Shown: one piece after another, positions 57,133 through 64,000 of the stretch | How the letters are laid out: each line of letters starts with the position of its first letter | Position numbering within the stretch: position 1 is the first letter of the stretch | Source: Ashinkailepas kermadecensis | Lineage: Eukaryota; Arthropoda; Thecostraca; Neolepadidae | NCBI GenBank assembly: GCA_034440615.1 | Contig: JAOTOM010005126.1 | Location: forward strand, 1 to 64,000 | Direction of reading: 5' to 3' | Length of the DNA stretch: 64,000 nucleotides | Translations under genes and position numbers: made by a program | Notes under the pieces: model-generated | The model's input: only the letters and a program-made list of their open reading frames with translations | The model's database searches: none | Told to the model about the DNA's origin: nothing

Positions 57133-58059
57133 TATGTTAACACTGCCGGGGCGTGCTGCACATTATTGGCCCGGCAGACGGAGACAGAGCAGGTCTGGGG
57201 CTGGGGTGGAGACCACTCGCGCCGTCCCAACACGATCTCGCCATTGCGAGCGCCGTGTAGAGCTCGTCACGGCGGGACGCCGCCGGCAGAAGAAAGCCGC
57301 CCCCGTTCCCGCCGCGCCGCGCCGCGCCGCGCTGTGTGCTGCTGAGAACGGTGAAAACTGGGCGCCGCAAGGCGCCAGCCAGCGTGCGCTTCGTAAAAAA
57401 ATAGCTGAACAAACTGTGAGAGTCGGATAATTGGCGGAGTTTGTTGCAACAGATACTTTCTTGGCATCAGCGAACCGGCGGCTTTTTTCGGCGACAGTTG
57501 CACAACTGGAGCCGCCGGCCACTCTGTTCGCGTCGTTACTGAGGTGGTGACATACGGGCGTCTACGGGACTCGGCTCGGCTCGGCTCGGCTCGGCTCGGC
57601 TCGGCTCGGCTCATCTCGTCCCGTGCCGTAAGCGGTCGGCTCTCTCGTTTCTCGGAATGCTCACGAGGCCGGGGGATCCAGAGCGATGTGAGTTGCAGGT
57701 GTGCATGATGGTCATGTGCAGGTGTCGGAAAGCGTGGGGGTGGCGTCGTGTATCACAGCGTCAAGGGAGGGGCGTGAGTCAGTGCATACATATGATGGTG
57801 GGCGTGGTGATGTGGTGCTCTATGTGTTGGAGGCAGGTTAGCATGGCCACTACTAACTTATCTAGCAGATGATACTTTTCATTCGCTAAGTAAAAAAATA
57901 AAGAAAAACGGCTCATCAGCCCCGTACCGCGTCAGGTTATGTGCCGCCCCGTCTACCCCATCCCGCGTCAGGTTCTGTGCCGCCCCGACCACCCTATCCC
58001 GCGTCAGGTTCTGTGCCGCCCCGTCCCGCGTCAGGATCTGTGCCGTCTCAGGCAGTGGC
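57133..58059. other. Spacer with a (CTCGG)n run
   Basis: A (GGCTC)n pentamer run lies at 57572-57611. A short CCCCGTC(C/T)xCG/CGTCAGGTTCTGTGCCGCC repeat at 57925-58045 precedes the next array. No gene recognised. Confidence 0.5.
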
Positions 58060-58600
58060 GGCGACCTCAGCACTGCGAGCTGGCCCGCTGACCGCCGACT
58101 GACAGCCGACTGACCACTGCTGGCGGACGACTGACCGCCGCTGACTGCCGCTGACTGCCGACTGACCGCCGCTGACTGCCGCTGACCGCCGACTGATCGC
58201 CGCTGACTGCCGACTGACCGCCGACTGACCACTGCTGGTCGACGACTGACCACCGCTGACTGCCGCTGACTGCCGACTGACCGCCGCTGACTGCCGCTGA
58301 CCGCCGACTGATCGCCGCTGACTGCCGACTGACCGCCGCTGACTGCCGCTGACCGTCTGCCGACTGATCGCCGACTGATCGCCGCTGACTGCCGACTGAC
58401 CGCCGCTGACTGCCGCTGACCGCCGACTGATCGCCGACTGATCGCCGCTGACTGCCGACTGACCGCCGCTGACTGCCGCTGACCGCCGACTGATCGCCGC
58501 TGACTGCCGACTGCCCGCCGACTGACTACCGCTGACCGCTGCTGACAGCCGACTGACCACCGCTGACCTCCTCTGACAGCCGCTGACCGCTGGGAACCAG
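58060..58600. repeat. Irregular 10-12-bp array (GACTGCCGCTGACCGCC)
   Basis: Short units CCGCTGACTG, CCGACTGACCG and CCGACTGATCG form larger blocks of about 55-100 bp that recur. Confidence 0.95.
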
Positions 58601-60022
58601 GTCGGTCGGTCTTCGCACCAGCTGACGGCGTCAACACAAGCCGGAAGTGGCGCGCTGACACCGCCGGCCAGTGCTGTGAGTAGATGAGCGGCGTCCACAT
58701 GACTCGTCACGGTCGGTCTCCGTCCGACCAGAGGAAAGCAACCGCTCAGTGACAGCATTCGTATTGGAGAGGATAACGAGAGGGACTGGACATGGGATAT
58801 CCTGAGTCCGGCAGGAATTTTGCACTTCCAAAAAGGCATTTTTGGGTAAAGAAAAAGTCCGCTTTATTAACTGGTAAATGCAACGTGATCAGGGTATTAT
58901 CTCAGGCTACCAGATATGAGGAGGCATCCTTAATCAACGGACAACATTCCATCATTACACATGGCACTGACGCGACCCCCTCTCGCCCCAACACCTCAGC
59001 CCGCGTGAGTACAAATAGTTCAAGTTAATATTCGTGCTTAGGTCCGAGTAAGGCCGGATCCAGCCGGTCGTCCTGGGGAAGCCAAACGGCTTTGGGGAAC
59101 GACAAAGTGTCTTGGTCAATTCAATCAATTGATTCAATTGTTTCGATAAATAGTAGAGTATCTAGTGAAACTCAGCCGGATTACAAGTGAAGTCATGAAA
59201 TGAATGAAAAATATTATAAATATCACTTGAAATGGCGTCCTGATGATCATAATATCTTGATATAATTAGCACATGGAGCGTCTTCAGTAGAACACCTAAC
59301 ACCCGTGAGGTTTCTTCTGAAGTCTCCGTGAGCGAAAACATCGAGATTGTGGAATTTATTGCATTATTAGGAACAGCAGACTAGCATGTTAACTGATATC
59401 AGCGTGATTGCGTGAGTGTTCACAACAATTTGTATCCAGCTTTCTTTTAAATGCCTGTCAAAAAGGAAGAACACGTTTTCAATTTGGGGTCTAAACTTCC
59501 ATAATCCAATAATGGGCGTATAATTAGAGAACACCGCAGGACACCATGATTATTGTTCTAAATCACGGTAATTGTGCGGGGTACCATAACGTTGATAGTC
59601 ACCCCGACCCTATTGCATCCACCCCTGAACTCGAGACAGGGTGACCAGGGTCATGTTCAAATTCACCCGGCGAGTAACGCTTGTCATAGTGATCAACATG
59701 CAATGTGCTACTCTTAGCTCCAGTGCAGCATACGACCCTCAGGTGACCTTCTCGGCTCAACATGTTGTTATCCTCGAGTTCTGCGAGTCAGTCATTCGAA
59801 TTCAGCAGCCATTCGGCGGACTACCACAATCTGGACAAACAAGGCCACAGTGAGACCTGTCGACGGATGTGCCAAGACCGTCAATGTCGTATGTTTTGCA
59901 TTGCTATTTGTGACCAGCAGTTGTTATCAAATGCAGTCAGCAAGCATATGTAGTCAATGTCTCTGATAGCCGTATGCATGTAGTATCTTACGGGGAAAAC
60001 AGGATGTTTACTTTTTTTTAAC

Positions 60023-60025
<3 letters not shown>
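58601..60025. other. Single-copy spacer
   Basis: AT-rich from about 58800. No gene, RNA or repeat recognised. Confidence 0.5.
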
Positions 60026-60976
<951 letters not shown>

Positions 60977-60986
60977 CTAGGTGGGG

Positions 60987-61148
60987 TTGGTTGGTTATTG
61001 GTTTTACAACACGTCGACCGTTGAGTCATATAGCGTCGCCAATCTCTCACGCCGATTGGTAGCGGGCGAAGAGTAGCGACAGGTGAGACTCGAACCCACA
61101 ACCTTTCGATTGTGAGACGAGCATCTTACCCCTAGACCCCTCGTCCCC
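60987..61148 (-). mobile_element. Full-length tRNA-derived SINE with 10-bp duplication
   Basis: The 162-bp copy is very close to the one at 49516. CTAGGTGGGG flanks it (60977-60986 and 61149-61158), and the target was a unit of the repeat at 60669-60976. Confidence 0.95.
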
Positions 61149-61185
61149 CTAGGTGGGGGTGGAGGAATGTGCCAGGCTGACGAGA

Positions 61186-61857
61186 ACTAGATCCAGGCGG
61201 CAGCAGCGGGCCGACGAGAGCTGGATCCAGGCGGCAGCAGCGGGCCGACGAGAGCTGGATCCAGGCGGCAGCAGCGGGCCGACGAGAGCTGGATCCAGGC
61301 GGCAGCAGCAGGCCGACGAGAGCTGGATCCAGGCGGCAGCAGCGGGCCGACGAGAGCTGGATCCAGGCGGCAGCGGCGGGCCGACGAGAGCTGGATCCAG
61401 GCGGCAGCAGCGGGCCGACGAGAGCTGGATCTAGGCGGCAGCGGCGGGCCGACGAGAGCTGGATCCAGGCGGCAGCAGCGGGCCGACGAGAGCTGGATCC
61501 AGGCGGCAGCAGCGGGCCGACGAGAGCTGGATCCAGGCGGCAGCAGCAGGCCGACGAGAGCTGGATCCAGGCGGCAGCAGCGGGCCGACGAGAGCTGGAT
61601 CCAGGCGGCAGCAGCAGGCCGACGAGAGCTGGATCCAGGCGGCAGCGACGGGCCGACGAGAGCTGGATCCAGGCGGCAGCAGCGGGCCGACGAGAGCCGG
61701 ATCCAGGCGGCAGCAGCAGGCCGACGAGAGCTGGATCCAGGCGGCAGCAGCGGGCCGACGAGAGCTGGATCCAGGCGGCAGCAGGGGGCCGACGAGAGCT
61801 GGATCCAGGCGGCAGCGACGGGCCGACGAGAGCTGGATCCAGGCGGCAGCGACGGGC
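61186..61857. repeat. 34-bp minisatellite, about 20 units
   Basis: Units of CGGCAGCAGCGGGCCGACGA plus GAGCTGGATCCAGG. Each has a BamHI-type GGATCC. The period of 34 walks through all frames, so three long minus-strand open frames overlap. Confidence 0.98.
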
Positions 61858-62796
61858 AACACCATCGGCACGGTGCGACCAATTTTTGGTTATACAGCTA
61901 TGACCGAAGACGGCCATACCCACGTCTTCAAAACTGACGGCCACAAATCCCATTTTCCACTTCTTGTCCATGGAGAAAATGCGAAATAATTAATGTGGGG
62001 ATATTGGGAGTGCATGCTAATGTCAAGACCACAGTTGTTAATCATCACTGTCAGATAATCACATGGATTATCGGTAAACATAATTTCTGATTTTGCGATC
62101 CATTCATCCCGTATTCCAAGCCAATCGCGGGTGTTGACATGACTCATTGTTTGTGATCACGCAGAGACCGCAAATGAGTAAAGGATCAAAGGTTACCACA
62201 CACGAGAGACTACAGATACGAGATGATGACAAATAAAAACCACGTATGACAGGGCACCAGAGATGAGAGGCCAGTGATTGCGAATCAGGTGCGAAACCAC
62301 CGAAAAGGGACCACAAGCGAGAAACCATACCTGAGACGGAAGACAAGCAGGGCACACGTGGAGCATTGGAGGTATCGTCCGTACTTCTACCATTTCGAAA
62401 ACGAAATACTTCACAAACTCTTCTTCCAAAATGGAGAGTATTGGACTTCAATTGTCATGCAGAGGCTCGAATTGGAAGTTCACTTGAAGTAGGCAACAGC
62501 AAAGATCACCGAACAACCCAGTCCTCATGCACTGTAACGGTGTAGATCATATACCATAGCGAAATGGAATGGTATACTATCTGATATGAGCACCTTTGAG
62601 CAGGTAGTGCACGGCATCCTACCCTGAACAACGACCAGAGACGACCATAAGTGACCGGAGATGACAGCCGACCCCACCACGTGGTCGTGGCCGCCGGCAC
62701 TAGACGACGACCTTGCCGCCGAGGCGCGCGCTTGGTCGGCACGTGGCGCCAGCCAGGGTCACCGACCGACACTGTCGGCGCGCCGGCCCGCTGGCG
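61858..62796. other. Single-copy spacer
   Basis: Short GxGACCA/ACCACAxGxGAGA patterns near 62200-62330 but no array or gene. Confidence 0.45.
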
Positions 62797-63283
62797 GAGC
62801 ACCGCCACATGGTCAGTGAGCTGGCGGCGCACCACCACATGGTCAGTGCGCTGGTGGCGCACCAGCACATGGCCAGTGTGCTGGTGGCGCACCGCCACAT
62901 GGTCAGTGCGCTGGTGGCGCACCAGCACATGGCCAGTGTGTTGGCGGAGCACCGCCACATGGTCAGTGTGTTGGCGGAGCACCGCCACATGGTCAGTGTG
63001 CTGGCGGCGCACCACCACATGGTCAGTGTGTTGGCGGAGCACCACCACATGGTCAGTGTGTTGGCGGAGCACCGCCACATGGTCAGTGTGCTGGCGGCGC
63101 ACCACCACATGGTCAGTGCGCTGGTGGCGCACCAGCACATGGTCAGTGTGCTGGCGGCGCACCACCACATGGTCAGTGTGTTGGCGGAGCACCGCCACAT
63201 GGTCAGTGTGCTGGCGGAGCACCGCCACATGGTCAGTGTGCTGGCGGAGCACCAGCACATGGTCAGTGTGCTGGCGGCCAGAC
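62797..63283. repeat. 30-bp minisatellite, 16 units
   Basis: Units of CACCGCCACATGGTCAGTGT plus GCTGGCGGAG; G/C and T/C variants form blocks. Confidence 0.98.
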
Positions 63284-63377
63284 CGCCAGCACACTGTCAC
63301 CGCCGCTGAGTCACCAGACAGTCATGTGGAGAGCGCTGACGCCCTGGGGGAGGCCGTAGCGTCATCGGCACTACACG

Positions 63378-63822
63378 GGCCACCGCCGGGGTACACGCTG
63401 GTCCCACACCGGCCACCGCCGGGGCACACGCTGGTCCCACACCGGCCACCACCGGGGCACACGCTGGTCCCACACCGGCCACCGCCGGGGCACACGCTGG
63501 TCCCACACCGGCCACCGCCGGGGCACACGCTGGTCCCACACCGGCCACCACCGGGGCACACGCTGGTCCCACACCGGCCACCGCCGGGGTACACGCTGGT
63601 CCCACACCGGCCACCGCCGGGGTACACGCTGGTCCCACACTGGCCACCGCCGGGGTACACGCTGGTCCCACACTGGCCACCGCCGGGACACACGCTGGTC
63701 CCACACCAGCCACCGCCGGGGTACACGCTGGTCCCACACTGGCCACCGCCGGGGCACACGCTGGTCCCACACCGGCCACCGCCGGGGCACACGCTGGTCC
63801 CACACCGGCCACCGCCCGGGCA
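63378..63822. repeat. 33-bp minisatellite, 13-14 units
   Basis: Units of CCACCGCCGGGGCACACGCT plus GGTCCCACACCGG. Open frames follow from the period. Confidence 0.98.
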
Positions 63823-64000
63823 CACGCTGACTCCGCTCCTACTCCGCACGAGTCTAACCACCCAGAGGCGGTGCTGGACACTGTGGTGAGGTCAGTCTTT
63901 GACCTCGTGCGGCGTGCCTGTGCCCAACCCCGAGCCGTGCGATGGATCGCGTTGGGCACGCGTCGACGTTCGCGCCATTTTGACGGTCATGGCAAGCTGC

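Overview
This window is nuclear DNA from a multicellular animal, most likely an invertebrate. The reasons are GT-AG introns, a tRNA-derived SINE with target-site duplications, remains of CR1-like LINEs, and very many micro- and minisatellites. There are no operons, bacterial ribosome sites or phage genes. I cannot name the species; an arthropod or other ecdysozoan or lophotrochozoan is only a guess. Coding content is low: most long open frames are tandem arrays read in one or more frames, not genes.

Gene content. One gene is well supported, on the minus strand from about 20,830 down to 2,466 and probably running off the left edge. Its first visible coding exon (18,023-20,830, 936 codons) has an acidic start, a long octapeptide repeat, a basic region with three copies of a GR(R/K)KK motif and the start of a coiled coil. 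Three further exons (6,563-6,817; 5,536-5,676; 2,466-2,563) continue the coiled coil with compatible splice phases. The introns, one over 11 kb, are packed with different minisatellites. I do not recognise the gene; a cytoskeletal or centrosomal scaffold would fit. A possible extra 46-bp minus-strand exon lies at 24,895-24,940. Small broken reading frames lie at 44,042-44,362 (one in-frame stop) and 54,843-55,001 (a THAP-like tail).

Mobile elements. A CR1-like LINE (about 24,990-27,172, plus strand) keeps an ORF1 with an SGNH-esterase domain and the last part of ORF2; the endonuclease and reverse transcriptase are deleted. Truncated 3' ends of the same kind lie at 20,965-21,215 and, stacked, at 29,155-30,500, all on the minus strand. 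Seven copies of a tRNA-derived SINE are visible. Eight very short elements of about 45-65 bp look like the SINE tail alone, and at least five of these have their own target-site duplications. A 314-bp foldback element (9,911-10,224) carries a hammerhead-like core in both arms. An unclassified repeat of about 500 bp occurs as an inverted pair (53,660-54,165 and 56,590-57,132).

Tandem arrays. More than thirty unrelated arrays, with periods from 2 to 87 bp, cover roughly a quarter of the window by hand count. The most interesting is at 6,228-6,596, where a 36-bp unit has amplified the end of a coding exon together with its splice donor. Right of 31 kb the window is almost only arrays and transposon pieces with single-copy spacers.
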